From JBEKHT01 sp050012135 (GTDB taxonomy: Bacteria; Chloroflexota; Anaerolineae; Anaerolineales; RBG-16-64-43), in the NCBI GenBank assembly GCA_050012135.1, contig JBEKHT010000001.1, positions 62,001-126,000 on the forward strand: a stretch of DNA of 64,000 bases, in the 5' to 3' direction. Positions 16,818 through 24,578 of the stretch are shown here, one piece after another. The stretch's first letter is position 1. Each line of letters starts with the position of its first letter. A model generated the notes under the pieces. It saw only the letters and a list, made by a program, of their open reading frames with translations, did no database searches and was not told where the DNA came from. A program made the translations under genes and the position numbers.

Positions 16818-19412
16818 ATGTCGGTAGCCCAAGCCATCGAAAACCTGCGCGGCAACCCGCGCCTGGCCGGGAACCTAGTGGCCTGGTCTCATCGGCCGCC
16901 TCGGGCTGCCCAATCCTCCGCTTTTCCTACCGAACTGGACCCACGCCTTGCTCACGCCCTGCGGGCGCGAGGGATGCAGGCTCTCTATTCCCACCAGGTG
17001 CAGGCGTTCGCGGCGGCCCGACTGGGAGGCGACGTGGTTATCGCCACCGGGACAGCCTCCGGCAAGACCCTGGCCTACAACCTCCCGATCTTGCAGACCC
17101 TGCTCGAGGACCCCGAGGCGCGTGCCCTGTATCTGTTTCCCACCAAGGCCCTGGCCCAGGACCAGGCCCAGGAGCTTGGGCGCTGGTCCGAGGCGCTCGC
17201 GGGAGCCCTTCCCGAGGCAGGACTCGGGATCCGCCTCTATGACGGGGACACACCCCAGGCGCAGCGGGCGCCCATCCGGGAGGAGGCCCGGCTTCTGCTT
17301 TCAAACCCGGACATGCTTCACACCGGAATCCTGCCGCACCATACGCGTTGGTTCAGCTTGCTCTCCCACCTGCGATTCGTGGTCCTGGACGAGATGCACG
17401 GCTACACGGGCGTGTTTGGCTCGCACATGGCGAATGTCCTCCGCCGTTTGAGACGCGTGTGCGCCTTTTATGGCGCCCAGCCACAGTTCCTGTGCACCTC
17501 CGCAACCATTGCCAATCCCCGCGAATTGGCGGAGGGGCTCCTAGAAGGGCGAGTGACCGTGATCGATGCGGATGGTTCCCCCAGCAGCGGTCGCACTTTG
17601 GCGGTCTACAACCCCCCGCTGATCGATGCCGCCCTGGGCCTGCGCCGGTCCTACCTGCTGGAGAGCCTGGCGATCGCCGACTCGCTGCTGCGGGCGGAAC
17701 TCCAGATCGTGGTGTTCGCGCGCACCCGGCGCACGGTGGAGGTCCTTCTGGGGTATCTGCGCGAGCAGGCTCAGGCGGGGGGGCTCGCCCCCGAGTCGGT
17801 GCGCGGGTATCGGGCTGGATACCTGCCTGAGGAGCGACGGATGATCGAGGCGGGCCTGCGCAGCGGACAGGTGCGCGCGGTCGTAGCCACGAACGCGCTG
17901 GAACTGGGGGTGGACATCGGCAGCCTCGGGGCGGCGTTGCTGGTGGGCTACCCGGGGCGGATTGCCTCTCTGTGGCAGCAGGCGGGCCGGGCGGGACGGC
18001 GTGAGGAGGAAGGCTTGGCGATTCTAGTCGCCTCACCCGCACCCTTGGATCAATTCCTGGCCGGCAATCCGCGCTACCTGCTGGAGACCTCCCCCGAGCA
18101 CGGGCGCATCAATCCGGACAATCTGGCCATCCTCGCGAACCACCTGCGCTGCGCGGCCTTTGAACTCCCTTTTCAACCTGGGGAAACCTTTGGGCAACAG
18201 AAGGTGGACTCCCTGCTCGAGGCCCTCAGCCAGGAGGGCGAGATCTATCATTCCTCCGCCGACGAATGGCAGTGGGTCGGGAGCACCTATCCGGCCTCCG
18301 AGGTCAGCCTCCGCTCCGGAGGGGATGATCGGGTCGTGATCCAGGACGTGAGCGAGGGCAGGCCCCGCTTGATTGGCGAGGTGGATCGCTCTGCCGCCCC
18401 CTTGTGGGTCCACGAGGGCGCCATCTATCTGCACGAGGCCCGGCAGTATCTTGTGGAGGGGCTGGATTGGGGTCAGGGGGTCGCCTCGGTGCGACCCACC
18501 GAGGTCGACTATTACACCGAGGCTTCGGAATCCGTTGAGGTGGAGATCCACGGGGTCGAGGAAGCGGATGAGCAGACCGGGCTGGGCCGTGCCTGGGGTC
18601 GCCTCGAGGTCAGGGCCCAGCCGGTGTCCTATCGCAAAGTCCGTCGGCATACGCAGGAGACCCTGGGTCACGGCGAGATCCATCTGCCGGCTCGAGAATT
18701 CCAGACGATCGGGTCCTGGCTGTGGATCCCTCCCGCTTTCGGCCGCGAGCTGGAGACCGAACTGGAGCTCGCGGGGGAAGATTTTCGAATCGCCTTGGGG
18801 GAAAATGACTACGGCCCTTCGTGGGAAGGCGCCCGACAGGCTGCCCGTCGGCGGGACGGATTCCGTTGCCAGAGATGCGGGGCCCCCGAGTCGGCAGGCC
18901 GAGAGCACGACGTGCACCATCGCATCCCTTTTCGCGCATTCGGCTACCGGCCCGGTGCCAACGAGAACCACCGGCAAGCCAACGAACTCGAAAACCTGGT
19001 GACGCTTTGCCGTGTCTGCCACCGGCGCCTGGAGAGCCAACTGGGAACCCGGACCGCTCTGGGGGGCTTGGCATATGTGCTTCACGGCTTGGCCCCTTTG
19101 TTCCTGATGTGCGATGCTCGCGATGTGGGATTTGGCCTGGATCTGCGCAGCCGGGAAACCGGTTCCCCGACCATCACCTTCTATGATCAGGTGCCCGAGG
19201 GAATCGGGCTTGCCGAAGAGCTATACGCTCTCTTCCCAAGGCTGATGCGGGCAGCGGCCGAGAGGATTGCCGCTTGCTCCTGCGAGCAGGGATGCCCTTC
19301 GTGCATCGGACCGGTGGCCCCGACCAGTGGGCCGGTCAAGAGCACGACCCTGCGACTCGCTCAGCGGATGGCCAGGGAACTGGAGCGGAGCGGCCCAGGC
19401 GGCCCGGATTGA
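16818..19412 (+). CDS. MrfA/YprA-like DEAD/DEAH helicase with embedded HNH domain
   Basis: 864 aa superfamily 2 helicase. Motifs in order: SHQ Q-motif-like region, Walker A ATGTASGKTLAY (76-87), FPTKALAQDQ, DEMHGY, CTSATI, FARTRRTVEVL, ATNALELGVDIG and QQAGRAGRR. The C terminus carries the Cys cluster CSCEQGCPSC of DUF1998/MrfA helicases. Between these, about 675-740, is a full HNH/zinc motif: CQRC (684-687), HH (700-701), Asn726, CRVCHR (731-736). MrfA acts in mitomycin-type DNA repair in Bacillus; a built-in nuclease could couple unwinding and cutting. It starts 10 nt after the E2 remnant. Confidence 0.88.
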   Translation: MSVAQAIENLRGNPRLAGNLVAWSHRPPRAAQSSAFPTELDPRLAHALRARGMQALYSHQVQAFAAARLGGDVVIATGTASGKTLAYNLPILQTLLEDPEARALYLFPTKALAQDQAQELGRWSEALAGALPEAGLGIRLYDGDTPQAQRAPIREEARLLLSNPDMLHTGILPHHTRWFSLLSHLRFVVLDEMHGYTGVFGSHMANVLRRLRRVCAFYGAQPQFLCTSATIANPRELAEGLLEGRVTVIDADGSPSSGRTLAVYNPPLIDAALGLRRSYLLESLAIADSLLRAELQIVVFARTRRTVEVLLGYLREQAQAGGLAPESVRGYRAGYLPEERRMIEAGLRSGQVRAVVATNALELGVDIGSLGAALLVGYPGRIASLWQQAGRAGRREEEGLAILVASPAPLDQFLAGNPRYLLETSPEHGRINPDNLAILANHLRCAAFELPFQPGETFGQQKVDSLLEALSQEGEIYHSSADEWQWVGSTYPASEVSLRSGGDDRVVIQDVSEGRPRLIGEVDRSAAPLWVHEGAIYLHEARQYLVEGLDWGQGVASVRPTEVDYYTEASESVEVEIHGVEEADEQTGLGRAWGRLEVRAQPVSYRKVRRHTQETLGHGEIHLPAREFQTIGSWLWIPPAFGRELETELELAGEDFRIALGENDYGPSWEGARQAARRRDGFRCQRCGAPESAGREHDVHHRIPFRAFGYRPGANENHRQANELENLVTLCRVCHRRLESQLGTRTALGGLAYVLHGLAPLFLMCDARDVGFGLDLRSRETGSPTITFYDQVPEGIGLAEELYALFPRLMRAAAERIAACSCEQGCPSCIGPVAPTSGPVKSTTLRLAQRMARELERSGPGGPD

Positions 19413-19451
19413 GAAACTCCCCTCCTTCCCCGCGGGCTCTCCTCCTGAGGT

Positions 19452-19928
19452 TCAGGCCTTCACGGCGGCCACGATCCCGCCGGTCATGCGAATCAGATCC
19501 GAGGGAGTGAGCTCGAAGATGGCGTTGGGGGTGCCGGCCGCGGCCCAGATCGTGCGGTGCAAGAGGAGATCTTCGTCCACCAGGGTCAAGATCGGACGGA
19601 GATGGGCGAGGGGCGGGACCCCCCCAATGGAGTATCCGGTTTGCTCTCGGACGAAGGCTGGGTCGGCCATCTCGACCGGTTCGCCCGCCAGAACCGCGAG
19701 TTTGGACTCGCTCACACGATTGGCTCCGCTGGTTTCCACCAGAACCGGGCGCCCGGAAGTCTTGCCCCGGAAGACCAGGGACTTCACGATTTGGCTGACC
19801 TCGCAACCCGCGGCCCGGGCCGCCTGCGAGGCGGTGCGGGTGCTCTCGGGAAGCTCCTTGACCTGCGCGGAGAACCCCTGCTCTTGGAGGGCGGCTTGCA
19901 CGCGTTGAGCAGCGGGAGAGAGAACCAC
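19452..19928 (-). CDS. YbaK/ProX-type aminoacyl-tRNA deacylase
   Basis: 158 aa. The YbaK fold is recognised by the invariant lysine in QIVKSLVF, RPVLVETSGANRV, YSIGGVPPLAH and TIWAAAGTPNAIFELTPSDL near the C terminus. These proteins hydrolyse mischarged tRNAs such as Cys-tRNA(Pro) or Ala-tRNA(Pro) in trans. Length is normal for a free-standing member. It converges on the helicase gene with 39 nt between the stops and follows the LysM gene by 42 nt on the same strand. Confidence 0.88.
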   Translation of the reverse strand: MVLSPAAQRVQAALQEQGFSAQVKELPESTRTASQAARAAGCEVSQIVKSLVFRGKTSGRPVLVETSGANRVSESKLAVLAGEPVEMADPAFVREQTGYSIGGVPPLAHLRPILTLVDEDLLLHRTIWAAAGTPNAIFELTPSDLIRMTGGIVAAVKA

Positions 19929-19970
19929 GGGATGGTTGCCCCCTTGATCGGGGGAGTGGGTTGCAGGTCG

Positions 19971-20762
19971 CTAGATCCGCCGCCGCTGGCGAGCCAGGTA
20001 GAAGGTCAACACGCCAGCGGAAACGAGCAGCGCGAGTCCGATCAATCCGAGCAAGGTCGAGGTCCCTCCGGAGTCCGTCGAAGGAGTCCCGCTGGCTTGG
20101 CTGGTCTGGATCGCGAAGGCCACGAAAGCCTGAGCGCCGGGTTCCAGATGAATGGGAGTGTTCATGCTGGAGGTGGCGTTGTAGCCGTTGGGCGCGGCTG
20201 CGGCGACATTGTAATCTCCCGAAGGCAGCTGTTGGAAGCAGTGGGGCTCGTTGACCCCATCGGTGGTGTAGGCGCCCACCTGGGTTCCGTCCGAGCGGGC
20301 GATGCTGATCTTGCCTCCCGCCACCAGGCCCTCCCCAGAGTCCTGAGAGGCGTTTCCGTTGAGGTCGTTGAAGAACGAAACGCAAATGTTTCCGGTTCCA
20401 GTCTGGGCAACGGGGGTAGGGGTGGGAGTCGGCTGAAACGCCAGGGTGGGCAGCGCGGTGGCCGACTGGCCAAGTCCCAAGACCAGCTGCTGCCCGACCT
20501 GCAGGGAGCTGTTCTGGGTGAGGTTGTTCAACTTTTCGAGCTGATCCAGAGGGACGCCGGAAAGGGCGGAGATTTGCCAGAGCGTATCGTTCTGGCGGAC
20601 GATGTACACAATCCGACCGTCTGGCCCCGGGGTGGGAGACTGGAAGGCTGTGGCTTGGGCCGCGGGAAAAGCGACCGTTCCCGGTCGCGAGGTCGCGGCC
20701 AGGATGAGGCATGCCAGGCACAGGCCTATCGTCAAGAAGGCATTTCGATGCGCGCTACGCAC
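19971..20762 (-). CDS. Secreted, membrane-anchored LysM protein
   Basis: 263 aa. An N-terminal signal segment (about 8-25) is followed by a LysM domain (about 51-96: IVYIVRQNDTLWQIS, VGQQLVLG). After a Thr/Pro linker comes a beta-rich module resembling an SdrD/Cna B-type domain (ICVSFFNDLNGNASQDSGEG). A C-terminal membrane helix and an RQRRRI tail end the protein. It is probably peptidoglycan-bound on the outer face. The start is GTG 20762, with GGAG 8 nt upstream. A perfect TATAAT lies at 20789-20794 on this strand. The gene is divergent from the response regulator. Confidence 0.75.
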   Translation of the reverse strand: MRSAHRNAFLTIGLCLACLILAATSRPGTVAFPAAQATAFQSPTPGPDGRIVYIVRQNDTLWQISALSGVPLDQLEKLNNLTQNSSLQVGQQLVLGLGQSATALPTLAFQPTPTPTPVAQTGTGNICVSFFNDLNGNASQDSGEGLVAGGKISIARSDGTQVGAYTTDGVNEPHCFQQLPSGDYNVAAAAPNGYNATSSMNTPIHLEPGAQAFVAFAIQTSQASGTPSTDSGGTSTLLGLIGLALLVSAGVLTFYLARQRRRI

Positions 20763-20788
20763 ATGTCGCTCCGAGGTTGAGTCTCGTC

Positions 20789-20794
20789 ATTATA
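20789..20794 (-). promoter_or_regulatory. -10 box of the LysM gene
   Basis: Perfect TATAAT on the minus strand, 27 nt upstream of the GTG start. No good -35 is visible at 16-18 bp. Confidence 0.5.
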
Positions 20795-20886
20795 GCCTGT
20801 TCGTCCGGCGCACCGGTCTCACACCTTCCCGGGCGACAGGTCGCCGGGCTGCGCGGGCAGGCGTTACGGGCGGTCCAAGGGCTTGT

Positions 20887-20894
20887 GGTATATT
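20887..20894 (+). promoter_or_regulatory. Extended -10 promoter of the two-component pair
   Basis: TGG-TATATT type extended -10 (TATATT at 20889-20894, TG at 20886-20887), about 22 nt before the response-regulator ATG. The -35 is weak (TTACGG, 19 bp upstream). Confidence 0.5.
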
Positions 20895-20916
20895 GACCTC
20901 AAGGACGAGGTGGGAG

Positions 20917-21597
20917 ATGAGCGCAAGGATCTTGGTCATCGAGGACGAGGACAGGATCGCCTCCTTCCTGGAACGAGGTCTCACCTACGAAGGCTATCGC
21001 GTGGACATTGCCCACGATGGGCCGGCGGGGCTGGGAGTGGCCCGCGAGAACCCGCCGGACCTGGTTGTGCTCGACTGGATGCTGCCGGGAATGGACGGTC
21101 TGGAGGTCTGCCGGCGATTGCGAGCGGGCAGCCAGGTTCCGGTCTTGATCCTGACGGCCAAAGACGCGGTCGCTGACCGGGTTGAGGGGCTCGATGCGGG
21201 AGCCGATGATTATGTCGTCAAGCCCTTCGCCTTTGCCGAGCTCCTGGCTCGAATTCGCGCTCTGCTCCGCCGCTCAGGACCCGGGGAACCCGAGATCTTG
21301 CGCTTTGGGGATCTGGTGCTGGACACCGGAACTCACCGCGCACGACGGGGCAACCGCGTGATCGATCTGACCGCGAAAGAGTACGACCTCCTGGAACTGT
21401 TCATGAGACATCCGCGCCAGGTTCTGACGCGGGAGGTCATTTATGACCGCGTGTGGGGATACGACTTCGGAGGAGAGAGCAATATTATTGAAGTCTATGT
21501 TCGCTATCTGCGGCAGAAGATCTCCGCGGACGCAGAGCCTCGCTTGATCCACACGGTGCGCGGTGTCGGCTACGTGCTGCGTGAGGAAGAGGAGTAG
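20917..21597 (+). CDS. OmpR/PhoB-family response regulator
   Basis: 226 aa. The receiver domain shows the acidic EDED cluster near residue 9-12, phospho-acceptor Asp53 (VLDWMLPGMDG), Thr80 and Lys102 (YVVKPF). The C-terminal winged helix includes LTAKEYDLLELFMRHPRQVLTREVI and the VRYLRQKI recognition region. ATG 20917 gives the canonical MSARILVIEDE start, with GAGGTGGGAG upstream; longer starts are non-conserved. The histidine kinase follows 32 nt later. Confidence 0.93.
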   Translation: MSARILVIEDEDRIASFLERGLTYEGYRVDIAHDGPAGLGVARENPPDLVVLDWMLPGMDGLEVCRRLRAGSQVPVLILTAKDAVADRVEGLDAGADDYVVKPFAFAELLARIRALLRRSGPGEPEILRFGDLVLDTGTHRARRGNRVIDLTAKEYDLLELFMRHPRQVLTREVIYDRVWGYDFGGESNIIEVYVRYLRQKISADAEPRLIHTVRGVGYVLREEEE

Positions 21598-21629
21598 ATC
21601 CTCCGGTTCTCCTGACCGACGGGCAATGA

Positions 21630-23030
21630 ATGTCGTTGCGCGCGCGCCTCACTCTGGGTTATTCGGCTGTTCTGGCGGGAGTGCTGTTGGTCTTTTCGGC
21701 AGCCCTCTACCTGCTGCTTACCTATGGTTTGGTCTACCAGCTTGACCAGACCCTGGCCCAATCGGCCGAGACGATCCTGCGAACCAGCCGCGTAACGACG
21801 CAGCGCAACCTCCGCATCATCACCCTGCCCTCGCTGGCCTTCGCCGCCCCGAATGTGTACATTCAAGTGTGGAGCAGCAATCGGGAGCTCATTGCTTCCT
21901 CCGGCAACGTGAGTTCGCTTAGCGAGCCCCTGGATTCTGCGGACCTGGGGATCCAACAGCAACGTTACAGCGAGGTGCGTATCGCAAGCGCGCACCTCAG
22001 GGTCTTCACCGTGCCCATCACCTTGGCCGGGGCGGAGGCGGGCTTTCTGCAAGTCGGGACGCCCCTGACCACGGTCGACAGGATCCGAACGTCCCTCTTG
22101 TTGATGTTGGTCCTGGGAGATACTCTCGGGATCGTCGTCGCGGCGGCCCTGGGAAGCCTGATCGCGGGAAGGGCCCTGCGCCCCTTGGACACCGTGACTG
22201 AGACCGCCCTTCAGATCACTCGCGCAGATGACCTGTCCCGCCGTCTGGCTCTGGAGGCGCCGGCGGGAAGCGAAGTCGGTCGCCTCATCTTGGCCTTCAA
22301 CGAAACCCTGGAGCGCTTGGAGGACCTCTTTTACTCCCAGCGGCGATTCTTGGCGGACGTCTCTCACGAGCTGCGAACCCCCCTGACCGCCATTCGGGGC
22401 AATGTGGACTTGATTCGACGCATGGGCGCGGATGAAGAGTCGCTGGAAGCCATTCAGACGGAGGCGGAACGGCTGATGCGGTTAGTCGGAGATCTGTTGC
22501 TGCTCGCGCAGGCAGAAACCGGCAACCTGCCCATGGCTCATGACCCCGTGGATGTCGACACGGTTCTCCTGGAGGTGTTCCAACAGGGCCGGGTTCTGGC
22601 TCAGGATCATTTGACGCTTACGATGGGGGATTGGGACCAGGCCGAAGTGGTCGGAGACCGAGATCGGCTCAAACAGCTCTTCTTGAATCTGGTGGCGAAT
22701 GCGGTCCAGTACACCCCAAGCGGTGGACGGGTGACCCTCTCCCTTCGCCTGGTCGGCGAGTGGACGCACATCTCGGTGACCGACACGGGCCCCGGGATCC
22801 CGGCGGAGGAAATCCCGCACCTTTTCGAACGCTTTTACCGCATCGATCGATCCCGGGCCCGGAAACCTCGTACGGGCGCGGGGCTAGGCCTGTCCATCGC
22901 CTACTGGATCGCGCACAACCACGGCGGCCGGATCGAGGTGGCTTCCGAGCTGGGCAAAGGGACAACTTTCTCAGTCTGGCTTCCGCTGGCGCCCAAGGAG
23001 ACTCACCAACCGGCTGCCGTTGCCGCCTGA
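21630..23030 (+). CDS. HAMP-containing sensor histidine kinase
   Basis: 466 aa. Two membrane helices (about 9-30 and 150-180) flank an extracytoplasmic sensor of roughly 120 residues. A HAMP domain follows, then the dimerisation box FLADVSHELRTPLTAIRGN with phospho-accepting His246. The ATP-binding domain has N-box LFLNLVANAVQYTP, G1 DTGPGIP, F-box LFERFYR and G2 GAGLGLSIA. It partners with the preceding response regulator. Its last 28 nt overlap the convergent lytic transglycosylase gene. The signal is unknown. Confidence 0.92.
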   Translation: MSLRARLTLGYSAVLAGVLLVFSAALYLLLTYGLVYQLDQTLAQSAETILRTSRVTTQRNLRIITLPSLAFAAPNVYIQVWSSNRELIASSGNVSSLSEPLDSADLGIQQQRYSEVRIASAHLRVFTVPITLAGAEAGFLQVGTPLTTVDRIRTSLLLMLVLGDTLGIVVAAALGSLIAGRALRPLDTVTETALQITRADDLSRRLALEAPAGSEVGRLILAFNETLERLEDLFYSQRRFLADVSHELRTPLTAIRGNVDLIRRMGADEESLEAIQTEAERLMRLVGDLLLLAQAETGNLPMAHDPVDVDTVLLEVFQQGRVLAQDHLTLTMGDWDQAEVVGDRDRLKQLFLNLVANAVQYTPSGGRVTLSLRLVGEWTHISVTDTGPGIPAEEIPHLFERFYRIDRSRARKPRTGAGLGLSIAYWIAHNHGGRIEVASELGKGTTFSVWLPLAPKETHQPAAVAA

Positions 23031-23689
23031 GCTCCCGGGAGACCCAGCGCCTGGGCGGCCTGCTGGCACAGGCGCGAGCCTCCCGCTTCCTGCCACTCCT
23101 GCAGACGCGCGCTGGAGGCCGACCCGGATCGCGCCGCCTGGTAGATGCCGGTGCCCCAGTACACATAGCGCTGGGTCTCCGAAGGCCAGCCTTCTTGGCT
23201 CTGGGTCAGGCGGGCCGGACCCCCGTTGTAGGCGGCCAAGGCAAGAGCCGCCTGCCCATGAGCCTCTTGAAGACCAGTCGCCAGGTAGGTCAAGCCCCGC
23301 TGCGCATTCGTCTCGGGGTCCAAGGCGTTCTCGCCCGGGCGGAAGTGAAAAGGCATCACCTGGAATAAGCCCAAGGCTCCAGAATTGGATTTGGCCTTGG
23401 GATTCCCACATGACTCGATCTGCATGACCGTGGCCGCAAGGTCTGGATCCAGGCCATACTGGTGCGCCCAACGCTGGATCTGGGAACCCCAGAACTGGAC
23501 GGGGCGAGCGAAGATCGGTGATAATCCCGCCGAAGAGGGCCTGGCTGGGGAAGAGGCGGGAGCAAGATCCCTGAGCCGGACGGCCGGGGAGAGCGAGTGC
23601 GCTGAGGCGGAGACGGAGGCCCAGGCCAGAAGCGCCGTGAGTGCCCCGACTTCAAGCGGCAAGGCCCGGACCAAGGTCTCCGAATGCAA
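23003..23689 (-). CDS. Lytic transglycosylase (SLT domain)
   Basis: 228 aa. A hydrophobic N-terminal segment (about 10-30) suggests export or anchoring. The goose-type/SLT domain spans about 70-190: ATVMQIESCGNPKAKSNSGALG with the catalytic Glu of the ES motif, GLFQVMPFHF, NAQRGLTYLATGL and ALAAYNGGPA. These enzymes cleave peptidoglycan between MurNAc and GlcNAc. The gene converges on and overlaps the histidine-kinase gene, and lies 26 nt downstream of the membrane-protein gene on the same strand. Confidence 0.87.
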   Translation of the reverse strand: MHSETLVRALPLEVGALTALLAWASVSASAHSLSPAVRLRDLAPASSPARPSSAGLSPIFARPVQFWGSQIQRWAHQYGLDPDLAATVMQIESCGNPKAKSNSGALGLFQVMPFHFRPGENALDPETNAQRGLTYLATGLQEAHGQAALALAAYNGGPARLTQSQEGWPSETQRYVYWGTGIYQAARSGSASSARLQEWQEAGGSRLCQQAAQALGLPGAQAATAAGW

Positions 23690-23715
23690 GCCTGCCTCGC
23701 GCCGAGACGGCCAGG

Positions 23716-24330
23716 TTAACCGAGCTCGCGAGACCCCGGGAGGGCGGGCCCTTCCCGGAGGGACGGGGAGGAAGGGGCAGGCTGGCCCGAGGCGGGCGTT
23801 GCAAAAAGTCGCTTGCCCTCCATCGCGAGCGTGCCGATCAGCAAGATGCGGATCAACCAGACTACAGCCGCGACGAAGATGGGCACCAGGCTAATGACTT
23901 CCTCTCGCGTCAGAAGGCCGTTGCCCAGGCGAGGCTGGCCCAGGGCGGCCAGGCTCACGGACCACCAGGTTAGGACCGCATTCATGCCCCCCGCCAGGAA
24001 CCAGGCCGAGAGGAGGTACCAGGTCTCAAGCCGCTGGGCCTTTTGTTCTCGGGGGGTGAAAAGCCGGGCTAGGCCTCCGAAGTCCATCCCGCAGAAAGCC
24101 ATGGCGAGCACGGTTGCGAGCGGGATCCCCAGAAACCGCAAGTCCCCGAGCAGGTCCGCGAGGGCGAACTGGGTCGTGCTGTAGTTGAACACCTCAAAGG
24201 CCAACAGGGCCAGCACGATCACGGTCCCAAAGGCCGCCCCCTGCTGTGGGAAACCCACCTTGAGGTGCCAACCTCGGCTGCGAGGGGTTGCTTGGGCGAC
24301 ATGGTCGCGGGCCACACTCATAACGCTCAT
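23716..24330 (-). CDS. Four-helix membrane protein under a LexA-like promoter
   Basis: 204 aa of unknown function. About four membrane segments are visible: TVIVLALLAFEVFNY, FLGIPLATVLAMAFCGM, TWYLLSAWFLAGGMNAVLTWW and LVPIFVAAVVWLIRILLIGTL, with a charged, Pro-rich C terminus. I recognise no family. An ideal AGGAGG site lies 3-10 nt before ATG 24330; a second in-frame ATG is at 24321. The promoter is near-consensus and holds a perfect palindrome matching LexA boxes. That suggests damage-inducible expression, possibly together with the downstream transglycosylase. Confidence 0.75.
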   Translation of the reverse strand: MSVMSVARDHVAQATPRSRGWHLKVGFPQQGAAFGTVIVLALLAFEVFNYSTTQFALADLLGDLRFLGIPLATVLAMAFCGMDFGGLARLFTPREQKAQRLETWYLLSAWFLAGGMNAVLTWWSVSLAALGQPRLGNGLLTREEVISLVPIFVAAVVWLIRILLIGTLAMEGKRLFATPASGQPAPSSPSLREGPALPGSRELG

Positions 24331-24373
24331 GGGAACCTCCTGACTGGATGCGATGGGAGAAACGGTTGGAACC

Positions 24374-24401
24374 AGTATAGAACATATGTTCTATATGTCA
24401 A
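24374..24401 (-). promoter_or_regulatory. Near-consensus promoter of the membrane-protein gene
   Basis: On the minus strand: TTGACA (24401-24396), 16-bp spacer, TATACT (24379-24374). Predicted start is about 24367, giving a 5' leader of about 37 nt. Confidence 0.8.
24376..24395. promoter_or_regulatory. Perfect 20-bp palindrome, LexA-like operator
   Basis: TATAGAACAT and ATGTTCTATA are exact reverse complements. The core GAAC-ATAT-GTTC matches the GAAC-N4-GTTC LexA/DinR boxes of Gram-positive bacteria. It fills the whole spacer between -35 and -10, the ideal place for a repressor. Confidence 0.75.
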
Positions 24402-24578
24402 GGGTGCAAAGCAGGTGCCACCCGAACTCTTGGAGCCCCTGTTGCTTGGGGATGCTCAAGCTCCGGGGGCTAGATATGGGGTGGTGGAATCCGGCGAGGC
24501 TTGCTCAGGTTGGTGAGATAGTGGGCGGGAGGCCACGAGAACAGGCGGGGCGAGACCGACGGGCGCGCAGACCCAGAC

